Shown here: positions 1-6,812 of the stretch, piece by piece
How the letters are laid out: each line of letters begins with the position of its first letter
Numbering within the stretch: position 1 is the stretch's first letter
DNA from: CAZLWA01 sp964563165
Lineage (GTDB): Bacteria > CLD3 > SB21
DNA length: 16,627 nt
Direction of reading: 5' to 3'
Assembly: GCA_964563165.1 (NCBI GenBank)
Contig: CAZLWA010000035.1
Span: 1 to 16,627, forward strand
Made by a program: the position numbers and the translations under genes
Notes under the pieces: generated by a model
What the model saw: the letters and a program-made list of their open reading frames with translations, nothing else
Told to the model about the DNA's origin: nothing
Databases searched by the model: none

Positions 1-257
1 GTCTGGTCTCCAAGGGCTATCCCAGCGATGAAGCCGCGTTGCGCCGCGTTATCCGCAGCCCGGCCAAATACATCGGCATGATCGGCAGCCGGAAAAAGAT
101 ACAGACCGTGTATGCCAATCTTGAAAAAGACGGATTTGATAAAGCTCTTTTCGAGCGGGTGCATGCTCCGATCGGCATCGACATCCGCGCCGATAGCCCG
201 GAAGAAATTGCCGTCAGTATTCTCGCCGAGATCATCCGCGTCAAGAACGAAACCTGA
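1..257 (+). CDS. XdhC/CoxI-family protein, C-terminal part (5' end outside the window)
   Basis: The reading frame is open from base 3 to the stop TGA at 255-257, giving 84 residues and no start, so the gene begins before the window. The visible part matches the C-terminal Rossmann-like domain of XdhC/CoxI proteins: the sequence YIGMIGSRKK, then RVHAPIGIDI and a final EEIAVSILAEII helix. These are hallmark blocks of the family. XdhC proteins bind and sulfurate the molybdenum cofactor and help insert it into xanthine dehydrogenase or carbon monoxide dehydrogenase type enzymes in the cytoplasm. The N-terminal CxxC-bearing part and any partner molybdoenzyme lie outside the window. The next gene, birA, starts only 9 bases after the stop, suggesting co-transcription, although the two functions are not obviously linked. 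The family is clear from the motifs; the exact target enzyme cannot be told. Confidence 0.88.
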   Translation, partial: LVSKGYPSDEAALRRVIRSPAKYIGMIGSRKKIQTVYANLEKDGFDKALFERVHAPIGIDIRADSPEEIAVSILAEIIRVKNET

Positions 258-266
258 TCTTTAGTC

Positions 267-1037
267 ATGAATGATTTTGCTTTATTCCGCCCGCTCGCCG
301 CACGAACCGCAAATTCGTTTACCGAAAAAATAATTTTACTTGATCAAGTGGATTCTACCAACGAGTATGCAAAAAAACTTCTGCTTCAACAGAACATTTC
401 TGAAAATACCGCTGTGGTTGCGGATCACCAGGTCAAGGGCAAGGGCCGGTTGGGAAGAGTCTGGAAATCCCCGCCGGGCGTGGGTCTATGGATGTCGTTT
501 ATTCTAAAGCCGCAGTTGAAGCCGGATCAGTTTTTTCTGATCACGTATATGGCCTCCGTGGCCGTTGCCGAAGCCGTCGAACAAATGACTTCGCTTTCCG
601 CAGAACTTAAATGGCCCAATGACGTACTGCTCAACGGAAAAAAATGCTGCGGGATATTACTGGAATCGGTCACCAAAGACAGTCAGCCTTATGTCATTGC
701 GGGCATCGGCATCAATGTGAACCAGACGGAATTTCCTCTTGCGCTGCAGGACACGGCGACGTCGCTGCGCATCGAATCCGGGCGTGCATGGAAGCGCCAT
801 GAACTGTTTAGTGAGATCCTCTCCCGCCTCGGAGCGCTGTATCCATCACTCGACCGGTCGATTCTCGAAAAATGGAAGTTGCACTCGAACCTGTTCGGCC
901 GCAAGGTAGATGTCACTCAGGCGAACCATACATTCGAAGCTACGGCCATAGACCTTGCCGATGACGGAGCCCTTATTGTGGAACGAGAAGGCAAGCATCA
1001 GAACATTTACGCGGCGGACGTGCGGATAAGCATGTGA
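267..1037 (+). CDS. birA: Biotin--[acetyl-CoA-carboxylase] ligase, short form without DNA-binding domain
   Basis: This 256-residue protein attaches biotin, via biotinyl-5'-AMP, to the acceptor lysine of biotin carboxyl carrier proteins in the cytoplasm. Visible family motifs are the biotin/ATP loop GKGRLGRVW (about 58-66), LKWPNDVLLNGKK (about 114-126, with the KWPND block and the downstream lysine), GILLE (129-133) and GIGINVN (146-152). The C-terminal 45 residues form the small beta-barrel domain typical of the family. There is no N-terminal helix-turn-helix: the catalytic domain begins within the first 25 residues, so this is a monofunctional ligase and not a BirA repressor. The ATG at 267 has no clear Shine-Dalgarno sequence. 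It lies 9 bases after the xdhC stop, so translation may be coupled. The gene converges on the amidohydrolase gene with only 26 bp between the stops. Confidence 0.93.
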   Translation: MNDFALFRPLAARTANSFTEKIILLDQVDSTNEYAKKLLLQQNISENTAVVADHQVKGKGRLGRVWKSPPGVGLWMSFILKPQLKPDQFFLITYMASVAVAEAVEQMTSLSAELKWPNDVLLNGKKCCGILLESVTKDSQPYVIAGIGINVNQTEFPLALQDTATSLRIESGRAWKRHELFSEILSRLGALYPSLDRSILEKWKLHSNLFGRKVDVTQANHTFEATAIDLADDGALIVEREGKHQNIYAADVRISM

Positions 1038-1063
1038 AAATCCGTGCGGACAGGATCTGATCC

Positions 1064-2386
1064 TTAAATACGCTGCAGAATTTTTTTGATATTCGGGCGA
1101 ATACTTTTAAGCGTTGCTTCTTCGTCAATTGTTTTTAATTCCCGGTCTTTCATCACGACACGCCCGTCAATGATCACGGTGCGTACGTCGGTGGATGCAG
1201 CGGAATAAACGATCTGCGAATAGATATTCTCTGACGGCTGCGCATGAACGGCGTTCAGATCGAGCAGGACCAGATCCGCTTTCTTGCCGGCTTCAATGCT
1301 TCCTATTTCTTCTTCCAGTCCCAGGGTTTTCGCGCCTTGCCGGGTCGCCATTTCAAAAACTTCCTGCGCGGTGAGTGACTTCGGGCCGAGCCGCGGCCTC
1401 TGGATCAGTGCGGCTAAACGCATTTCCTGAAATATATCCAAATTATTGTTACACGGCGCGCCGTCGGCTCCCAACGAAACCGTAATGCCCCGGCCTGCCA
1501 TTTCGGGGATCTTCGCAATGCCTGATCCCAATTTTAAATTGGATGATGGGCAGTGCAGCACTTTCGTCTGCGTATCGTGAAGGATATTTATTTCGCGGTC
1601 ATTGAGCCAGATGCAGTGCGCCAGGCACAGCCGTTCCCCGGTGAGACCGATGCGATGAAAATATTCGATGTTACCCGCCTGATAGCGCCGGGCCACTTCC
1701 TCCAATTCGCTTTTGTTCTCCGAAGCATGCGTGTGAATCAAGAGGCTATCGGCTTGCGCGAGATCCCGCACATCACAGAGCAGAGATTCGCTGCACGACA
1801 AGACAAAGCGCGGCGCAAATGCAAATTTAAGACGCCCATTGGAGCGGTTATGCCAGGATTCTTTCAGCCGCAGACTTTCGTCGATCGACCATCGCGTGCT
1901 CTCGAACAGGCCTTTCGGCGCGCCGGGGCAATCGTCCATCATCGCTTTCCCGCACACCGCACGCATACCCGATTTCTCGATCTCTTCAAATATGTAATCG
2001 GTGTGATGCACCGTCGCCATATCCATAAAAGCGGTCGTACCGCACTTGATCAATTCGATCAGGCCCATCCGCGCCGACAGCCCGATCGTTTGCGCCGTGT
2101 GCGCGGCCTCAAACGGCCAAATTTTCAACTTCAGCCAATCCAGCAGTTCCAAATCGTCGGCCAGGTTCCGAAAAAGAGTTTGACACAAATGAATATGGGT
2201 CTGAATGAATCCCGGTGAAAGAACTTGCCCCGAGGCTTCGATCACCTGTCCTTTTTCGCGGTCGCGCGGGGTCAAACGGCCTATTTTCTTTATCAACGAA
2301 TCTTCAATGAGCACATCCCCGCGCAGAACTTCGCGCCCGGCATTCATCGTAACGATCGTGGCGTTTTGGATAATTAATTTTTTCAT
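1064..2386 (-). CDS. Amidohydrolase of the MtaD/AtzA group, probable 5'-methylthioadenosine/S-adenosylhomocysteine deaminase
   Basis: A 440-residue metal-dependent amidohydrolase with the normal length for the family. The TIM-barrel metal ligands are visible: H64 and H66 in THIH, H218 in IHTH followed by ASEN with E223, H257 in LAHC, and D308 in SLGADGAPCNNNLD. A flanking beta-sandwich is formed by the first 55 residues and the last 60 (EAGKKADLVLLDL, then VIIDGRVV). The N-terminal HLCQT-FRNLADD-LLDWL pattern is typical of 5'-methylthioadenosine/S-adenosylhomocysteine deaminases and related chlorohydrolases such as AtzA and TrzN. These deaminate or dechlorinate aminated heteroaromatic rings. 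The exact substrate cannot be fixed from sequence; nucleoside deamination in purine or methionine salvage is the most likely. It lies 12 bp downstream of the RNA methyltransferase gene on the same strand, so the two are probably co-transcribed. No good Shine-Dalgarno sequence precedes the ATG. Confidence 0.85.
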   Translation of the reverse strand: MKKLIIQNATIVTMNAGREVLRGDVLIEDSLIKKIGRLTPRDREKGQVIEASGQVLSPGFIQTHIHLCQTLFRNLADDLELLDWLKLKIWPFEAAHTAQTIGLSARMGLIELIKCGTTAFMDMATVHHTDYIFEEIEKSGMRAVCGKAMMDDCPGAPKGLFESTRWSIDESLRLKESWHNRSNGRLKFAFAPRFVLSCSESLLCDVRDLAQADSLLIHTHASENKSELEEVARRYQAGNIEYFHRIGLTGERLCLAHCIWLNDREINILHDTQTKVLHCPSSNLKLGSGIAKIPEMAGRGITVSLGADGAPCNNNLDIFQEMRLAALIQRPRLGPKSLTAQEVFEMATRQGAKTLGLEEEIGSIEAGKKADLVLLDLNAVHAQPSENIYSQIVYSAASTDVRTVIIDGRVVMKDRELKTIDEEATLKSIRPNIKKILQRI

Positions 2387-2398
2387 AACACAGACCCA

Positions 2399-3193
2399 TT
2401 ATTCATGAATGGATTTCGAGAATGCATATAATAAGATACTGCAGGCGACCGCAGCGTTGAGCGACTCGCCGCCGCCGTGTTGAGGGATCTTTATTTCATG
2501 ATCGCAGAACGCGCGAAGGTCTTCCGAGATACCGTGGGATTCATTCCCGATGACCAGCACCGACTTTACTGAAAGCCCGGCCTCGTTCAGCGTTTGACCT
2601 CCCGGGGATGCGCTGTAAACTTCGTGAGATTGCGACCTTATTTCTCTCAGAAAGTCCGGCAAGTTCATACGTTCGTAACACGCCACCCTGAAGATGGAGC
2701 CCATACTTGCACGGATAACTTTCGGGTTATACACTTCCACGCACGATGCGCTCAGAATAATCTTTTTCACTCCGAACCAATCCGCACTCCGCAAAATCGT
2801 TCCTAGATTTCCCGGATCGGAGATCTTATCGAGGACCACGATCAGCTCTCTGGAAGCGCGGCGGGGCACTTCATTTTCGTCCGGGGGTTTCTGGTGAATC
2901 GCCGCTGCGATGCCCTGGGCATGTTCGGTATCGGAAATTTTTTTAAATTCCTGCTGCGTGGTGCGGAAAGTGATCGAAGAAAACCTCTTTCTTATGCGAT
3001 CGGCTAACTGCGGATGCTCACGTTCAAAAGAAGGATCGACGGCGATCCATTCCGCCTCAAAACCGCTTTTCAGGAATTCCTCAAAAAGATGAATGCCCTC
3101 GATCGGAAAGAGCTTGGAGCCGTGGCGGTATTTCTTATCCAAAATAAGCGCGCATTGCTTAAGCTTATTCTTTGTGATCGGAATGAAAGGCAT
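2399..3193 (-). CDS. SpoU/TrmH-family RNA 2'-O-ribose methyltransferase
   Basis: A 264-residue SPOUT-class methyltransferase that transfers a methyl group from S-adenosylmethionine to a ribose 2'-hydroxyl in rRNA or tRNA. All three family motifs are visible: motif 1 DKISDPGNLGTILRSA (122-137, with N129 and R135), motif 2 VIGNESHGIS (214-223, with E218), and motif 3 IPQHGGGESLNAAVA (236-250, with the SLN core). These build the C-terminal trefoil knot. The first 110 residues form the SpoU substrate-binding type domain (about 15-95), placing it with RlmB- or TsnR-like enzymes rather than the short TrmL type. The exact target nucleotide cannot be told from sequence. The gene follows the HAD gene on the same strand after 90 bp and precedes the amidohydrolase by 12 bp. 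The start ATG has only a weak ribosome binding site, and no better in-frame start is near. Confidence 0.9.
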   Translation of the reverse strand: MPFIPITKNKLKQCALILDKKYRHGSKLFPIEGIHLFEEFLKSGFEAEWIAVDPSFEREHPQLADRIRKRFSSITFRTTQQEFKKISDTEHAQGIAAAIHQKPPDENEVPRRASRELIVVLDKISDPGNLGTILRSADWFGVKKIILSASCVEVYNPKVIRASMGSIFRVACYERMNLPDFLREIRSQSHEVYSASPGGQTLNEAGLSVKSVLVIGNESHGISEDLRAFCDHEIKIPQHGGGESLNAAVACSILLYAFSKSIHE

Positions 3194-3252
3194 ACGGATC
3201 CGCGTTTGGGTGGAAATCAGGAAAAAAGGACTGATCGCCTCATTCGAAGTTA

Positions 3253-3266
3253 GGAATTCAAATTCC
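3253..3266. repeat. Short perfect inverted repeat between the HAD and RNA methyltransferase genes
   Basis: Bases 3253-3258 (GGAATT) and 3261-3266 (AATTCC) are a perfect inverted repeat around a two-base centre. It lies in the 90-bp gap between two leftward genes. It is AT-rich, has no U-tract and is too tight for a stable RNA hairpin, so it is more likely a chance palindrome or a DNA-level site than a terminator. Confidence 0.35.
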
Positions 3267-3283
3267 GAAGTCTGTGCGCCCGG

Positions 3284-3904
3284 TTAAAATTTCACCCCCA
3301 ACTTATTAAATTCCTCTTTCAGTTGATCGGGATCATGATAATGAATTGCGTGCATACCGCATTGACGCGCGGCTTCGGCATTTTGCGCGCGGTCGTCAAT
3401 AAATATGCATTCGGCAGGTCGTTTCTGTGCGATGTTGAGCGCCGCAAGATAAATTTCAGGATTGGGTTTCATGAGACCGAGATAGCAGGAGGAACAAAAA
3501 ACTTTAAAATACTTCGGGAGTTCAAACGTCTTTATTCGATAGTCGTTCAGCTCGCGCGATTCGTTGTTCAGCGCGGCGAGAAAATAATTTCCGGACGCGG
3601 CGACGGCCTTCAATACTTCATAGCCCGGAAGCGTCCGGGACTGCACGAACATTAGCTGCTTGAATTTTTCATGGGTAACGTTCTTCCCCAAACCGAACAA
3701 AGTCATCTTCAGGTACTCGTCGAGCGTGCACTTTCCGATTTCAAACATGGCGTTAACTTCCCGGTGACGATCGCCGAATTCATCCAAATCCTCTTTGGAC
3801 GTTATGCCGCATCCGTTTAAAACATTAATGCGTTCATTGCGGTCCCAGCCGTTCGTCAGCGCAACACCGCCAAGATCCCAGAACAGGGTTGTAATTTTTT
3901 CCAT
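3284..3904 (-). CDS. HAD-superfamily hydrolase, subfamily IA, YihX-like
   Basis: A 206-residue haloacid-dehalogenase-type protein, probably a small-molecule phosphatase acting in the cytoplasm. Motif I is FWDLGGV with nucleophile D10. Motif II is the ALNNES stretch near 111-116. Motif III is K146 in KPNPEIY. Motif IV is FIDDR with D170 and D171. The helical C1 cap lies between about 20 and 90. The usual second aspartate of motif I (DxD) is replaced by G12. This also occurs in the YihX/epoxide-hydrolase-N-like branch (FDLGNV in Escherichia coli YihX, a glucose-1-phosphate phosphatase), so it supports that subgroup and does not by itself mean a dead enzyme. The substrate is unknown. The start lies 3 bases after the stop of the B12-binding gene, with a TTAGG-like ribosome site overlapping that stop, so the two genes are almost certainly co-translated. 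Confidence 0.82.
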   Translation of the reverse strand: MEKITTLFWDLGGVALTNGWDRNERINVLNGCGITSKEDLDEFGDRHREVNAMFEIGKCTLDEYLKMTLFGLGKNVTHEKFKQLMFVQSRTLPGYEVLKAVAASGNYFLAALNNESRELNDYRIKTFELPKYFKVFCSSCYLGLMKPNPEIYLAALNIAQKRPAECIFIDDRAQNAEAARQCGMHAIHYHDPDQLKEEFNKLGVKF

Positions 3905-3907
3905 GAC

Positions 3908-4324
3908 CTAATTGACTTTCATGTTATGTTTCGCTTCAAACCATTGTTGAATGTACCTTACCACTTCCGAGGTCACGGTTCCGGGCCCGAACAGCTTTGC
4001 CACGCCCATTTTTTCCAATGTCTCAATATCCCCGTCCGGAATCACTCCGCCACCCACCAGCAGTATTTCTTCGAGACCTTCCTTTTTCATACCTTCGAGA
4101 ATTTTCGGAAACAGCGTCAGGTGCGATCCGGAAAGAATGCTCACGGCAATGACGTGGACATCTTCCTGCAAAGCCGCCTGAATGATCATTTCCGGCGTCT
4201 GGCGCAACCCCGTATAAATGACTTCCATCCCTGCGTCACGCAAAGCGCTGGCAATCACTTTCGCGCCGCGGTCATGGCCGTCGAGGCCCGGCTTGGCGAC
4301 AAGAACCTTAATCTTTTTATTCAT
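3908..4324 (-). CDS. Stand-alone B12-binding subunit of the methylmalonyl-CoA mutase type
   Basis: A 138-residue protein that is only the cobalamin-binding domain found at the C-terminus of methylmalonyl-CoA mutase and related acyl-CoA mutases. The signature KPGLDGHDRGAK (11-22) contains the DxHxxG motif (D15, H17, G20), whose histidine becomes the lower cobalt ligand. The following SILSGSH and LVGGGVIPDGD stretches are the other B12-tail contact loops, and LFGPGT ends the fold. Such free small subunits pair with a separate catalytic large subunit to rearrange methylmalonyl-CoA and succinyl-CoA or similar thioesters. Neither the large subunit nor the MeaB/ArgK chaperone is in this window, so its partner must be encoded elsewhere. 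It overlaps no neighbour, follows the cytochrome gene after 69 bp, and is followed 3 bp later by the HAD gene. Confidence 0.9.
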   Translation of the reverse strand: MNKKIKVLVAKPGLDGHDRGAKVIASALRDAGMEVIYTGLRQTPEMIIQAALQEDVHVIAVSILSGSHLTLFPKILEGMKKEGLEEILLVGGGVIPDGDIETLEKMGVAKLFGPGTVTSEVVRYIQQWFEAKHNMKVN

Positions 4325-4393
4325 TTGAATTTTCGCCGCGAAGGCACAAAGACATTAAGAATGCTCCGTTCTTTTACGTCCCTGCGGTTAGCA

Positions 4394-5185
4394 TTAGTTA
4401 TTCTTTTCCCAGCTGCGGATGTATTCTACGAGTGATTTTATTTGAGCTTTATCCAGCGGCCCGTGGTGTTCCGGCGAGAAGCCGAGCATCATTTTGTTAT
4501 TTGGAGAGCCTTCGGCAATGCGTTTTTCAAGATAGGTGTTGTCCACTTTCTTCAGGTAATCCGGATTATTCATCGCGAGGGCCACATGGCCGTGGCCTTC
4601 CTCCCCGTGGCACATGGCGCAGCTCACGGCAAACAGTTCTTTTCCGAATTTGCCGGCGCCCGGTTCCACATGGCAATTCACGCACTTTCCTTCAAAATAA
4701 GACCCCGTCATATCTCCGGGATGAGTGCCGCCCATTTTAGATTCCACCAAGGCTGTAAAACTAATGACCTGCACCGAACCGTTGTCCTTCAGTCTGATTT
4801 GAATGGTCTTTTTTATCTTTCCTAATTTCCCTCTGGAGTTAAATGTCGTTTTAATTTCACCACCCTCGCGCGGCGGAATGTTAAAGGAGCTGACCAAAAC
4901 CGCAGAACATCCACACGATGCTTTTACTTCGGCGATCTTCACCGTGTCTGTCCCGGTATTCGTAAATTTAAAAACGTGCTCGGCGATATCACCGTCGGCC
5001 ATTTTTCCAAAGTCATGATTGTCTTCCTCGAATTTTAATTTTGCGCCGCCCGACTGAAAAGAGCTCCCACTGCCCGACGGGACCATACCGGTTCCGTCCG
5101 TTTGAGAAACGGACCGAGAAGCCCACGCAAGGCATATCCCCAGCATGAAACAGATCGAAGCGGTCCATGTAATTTTTCTATTCAT
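4394..5185 (-). CDS. Exported DUF1573 protein fused to a C-terminal diheme cytochrome c module
   Basis: A 263-residue exported protein. Residues 1-27 are a signal peptide (MNRK, then a hydrophobic core, then an alanine/serine-rich cleavage region). Residues 50-148 are a DUF1573 domain, with FGKMADGDIAEHVFKFTNTG and the family's CGCS motif at 91-94. Residues 160-260 carry two heme attachment motifs, CVNCH (168-172) and CAMCH (189-193), with MM at 232-233 as a possible axial ligand. DUF1573 domains are immunoglobulin-like and common in periplasmic or surface proteins; the heme part suggests electron transfer in the periplasm. The ATG at 5185 is chosen because it gives a clean signal peptide. 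The upstream in-frame ATG at 5239 has no ribosome site and lies inside the likely -10 box. It is the first gene of the leftward series and diverges from recO. Physiological partners cannot be told. Confidence 0.85.
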   Translation of the reverse strand: MNRKITWTASICFMLGICLAWASRSVSQTDGTGMVPSGSGSSFQSGGAKLKFEEDNHDFGKMADGDIAEHVFKFTNTGTDTVKIAEVKASCGCSAVLVSSFNIPPREGGEIKTTFNSRGKLGKIKKTIQIRLKDNGSVQVISFTALVESKMGGTHPGDMTGSYFEGKCVNCHVEPGAGKFGKELFAVSCAMCHGEEGHGHVALAMNNPDYLKKVDNTYLEKRIAEGSPNNKMMLGFSPEHHGPLDKAQIKSLVEYIRSWEKNN

Positions 5186-5237
5186 GATTTTGTTTGATGT
5201 CAATAATGTGCCGACTACCCTTACCGCTAAACACTTC

Positions 5238-5266
5238 AAATTATTTTATTTTACTTTGAAAATCAA
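5238..5266 (-). promoter_or_regulatory. Candidate sigma-70-type promoter for the leftward DUF1573-cytochrome gene
   Basis: On the minus strand TTGATT (5266-5261) is followed after exactly 17 bases by TAATTT (5243-5238). The implied transcript start is near 5231, about 45 bases before the ATG at 5185. It is a consensus match only, without experimental support. Confidence 0.4.
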
Positions 5267-5310
5267 GCCCTTTCTAAACCCGAAAAATCAGGAAGGGACG
5301 GAATTTGCTG

Positions 5311-5339
5311 TTGATTGGCAAGAATTTTAATTTTACATT
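5311..5339 (+). promoter_or_regulatory. Candidate sigma-70-type promoter for the recO-lpt-rpoN series
   Basis: TTGATT (5311-5316) and TACATT (5334-5339) are separated by 17 bases. They sit 29 bases before the recO ATG in the only sizeable gap upstream of this gene series. The predicted leader is about 22 bases. The same TTGATT box faces the other way at 5261-5266. Confidence 0.4.
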
Positions 5340-5367
5340 AGCAAAACTCACGCCAAATGAACGGGCT

Positions 5368-6129
5368 ATGTCAATTCAGCGAACAGAAGCAATTATCTTA
5401 AAAACTATTCCTTACGGTGAAACCAGCAAGATCCTTACCGTTCTGACAAAGGATTTCGGTAAGATCAGCATGTTGGCAAGAGGCGCGCGCGATACCAAGA
5501 GCAAATACGGCGGTTCGCTGGAACTGTTTACGCATGTTTCGGTGATTTTTTACGAACGCGAAACGCGGGATATGCAGTATATGTCGGACGTGACCGTTCT
5601 CAATCCGTTTTTGCACATTCACAATGAATTGGACCGGACGTACGCGGCGCTCGCAATTCTCGAGATGTGTAATCGCGTCATTCACGCGAATGAAGACAGT
5701 CTCGCGTTTTTTAGTTTACTGATTCAAACGCTCGAGGGGCTTAACCGCAGCGATAAACGTCCCATCAACGGACTTCTGTATTTCATGCTGCAAATAGCGG
5801 AAAATCTGGGCTTTAAAATTGAATTAGACCGATGCGATTATTGTGAAAATATTTTGAATCATGAGCATTTGCATTTCAACGTGGACCGCGGACGCGCGGT
5901 GTGTGAAAGTTGTCCTTCGTCCCTGCAAACATTTTCCGGCAACGGCGACATGTCCAAAGAGACCCTCGCTGTGCTCGCTCAAATGGCGCGCTCCAAGGGC
6001 AACGGGATTTACAACATCGCGCTGACGGACAGTACAAAAAATGAAATTTATTTTTTGTTGCTCAGGCATTTGCAGTATCATATCGAGGAATTGAAACAAC
6101 TGCATTCGCTGTCGTTTCTAAAGGTCTGA
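5368..6129 (+). CDS. recO: DNA repair protein RecO
   Basis: A 253-residue RecO, which anneals single strands and helps load RecA onto SSB-coated DNA with RecR (RecFOR pathway). The first 80 residues are the OB-fold, opening with the typical RTEAIILKTIPYGETSKILT and continuing with a GKISMLARGAR turn. The rest is the helical C-terminal domain with an intact four-cysteine zinc site: C156 and C159 in CDYC, C179 and C182 in CESC. The ATG at 5368 is chosen because the family begins with MSI/MLxxTEAIVL. The longer in-frame start at 5305 would add 21 unrelated residues and would place the start upstream of the candidate promoter. The ribosome site is weak. It is first in a long rightward series, 44 bp before lptC. 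Confidence 0.92.
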   Translation: MSIQRTEAIILKTIPYGETSKILTVLTKDFGKISMLARGARDTKSKYGGSLELFTHVSVIFYERETRDMQYMSDVTVLNPFLHIHNELDRTYAALAILEMCNRVIHANEDSLAFFSLLIQTLEGLNRSDKRPINGLLYFMLQIAENLGFKIELDRCDYCENILNHEHLHFNVDRGRAVCESCPSSLQTFSGNGDMSKETLAVLAQMARSKGNGIYNIALTDSTKNEIYFLLLRHLQYHIEELKQLHSLSFLKV

Positions 6130-6173
6130 TGTTCATGCATCCCGGCGAATAATGTTCACTGAGGAATCCTATA

Positions 6174-6812
6174 ATGACAAAACGATCCGTAAAATGTTTC
6201 CTGATTTCGCTCATGCTGATGAGCAGCTGTTCCGACTATTCGGAAAATACAGCCTTGCCCAAACCGGACGAACGCCCGAATCATGAAGGATGGAATTCCA
6301 AAGCGGTCTTTACAACCAAGGGCGTTGTGGATGCTGAATTGCAATTCACACATATGATGCGCTGGGACAAGCGCCAATTGACGACCTTCAACGAAGGCGT
6401 GCATCTGGATTTTTTCGAAAAAGGAGAGCACACTGCACTGCTCATCGCCGACAGCGGCGAAGTGAAAAGCAATACGAACAGCTTTCTGGCCATCGGCCAT
6501 GTCGTCGTGATTTCCGACAGCGGGGTCACTATGCGGACGCATAATTTATATTGGGATGACAAGAAACAGCGTATTTTCGCCGACGGATTCGTGACGATGA
6601 CCTCCGAAGAGGACACGCTGAACGGCTATCATTTCGAATCCGACAAGAATCTGACCAACTGGAAAATGAAGAACGCGTACGGTCAGTCCGCACGGGACAT
6701 CGATTTACGTTCGGGAATTATCCGATCGAGAAAGGAACCCACGCGGCTGCAGGAAAAAGAATTAGACCGGGAAGTGGACAACGTTCTGAAAAAGGAGAAG
6801 CACGCTCCATGA
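6174..6812 (+). CDS. lptC: LPS export protein LptC (lipoprotein)
   Basis: A 212-residue LptC-family protein. LptC receives lipopolysaccharide from the LptBFG transporter and passes it to LptA in the periplasm. The N-terminus is a lipoprotein signal, with basic residues, a short hydrophobic stretch and a lipobox ending at C19 (LMSSC). This differs from the uncleaved membrane anchor of Escherichia coli LptC. The body is beta-rich with alternating short strands, such as GVHLDFF, GHVVVIS and GVTMRTHNLYWDDKKQRIFADGFV, as expected for the OstA/LptC jellyroll. GAGGA-like sequence at 6161-6165 (GAGGA) gives a ribosome site 8 bases before the ATG. The last four bases (ATGA) overlap the start of lptA, so the two are translationally coupled. 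The assignment rests on the fold pattern together with the adjacent lptA and lptB. Confidence 0.87.
   Translation: MTKRSVKCFLISLMLMSSCSDYSENTALPKPDERPNHEGWNSKAVFTTKGVVDAELQFTHMMRWDKRQLTTFNEGVHLDFFEKGEHTALLIADSGEVKSNTNSFLAIGHVVVISDSGVTMRTHNLYWDDKKQRIFADGFVTMTSEEDTLNGYHFESDKNLTNWKMKNAYGQSARDIDLRSGIIRSRKEPTRLQEKELDREVDNVLKKEKHAP

Noticed and set aside
1038..1064. Small palindromes TCCG-TG-CGGA and AGGATC-T-GATCCT between convergent birA and the amidohydrolase gene, considered as a bidirectional terminator
   Set aside because: The loops are too small for the full stems, leaving about 4 bp each, and there is no T-run on either side.
1553..2218. A 221-codon open frame on the plus strand opposite the amidohydrolase gene
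   Set aside because: It is antisense to a gene with all catalytic motifs intact, has no ribosome site, and its protein is unlike any family. It is a shadow of the real gene's codon bias.
3284..3904. HAD protein considered an inactive enzyme because motif I lacks the second aspartate
   Set aside because: The DLG form of motif I also occurs in the YihX-like branch, and the nucleophile, lysine and acidic motif IV are all present.
3926..4435. A 169-codon plus-strand open frame opposite the B12-binding gene
   Set aside because: It covers the antisense of a clear methylmalonyl-CoA-mutase-type domain and runs into the cytochrome gene; no motif or ribosome site supports it.
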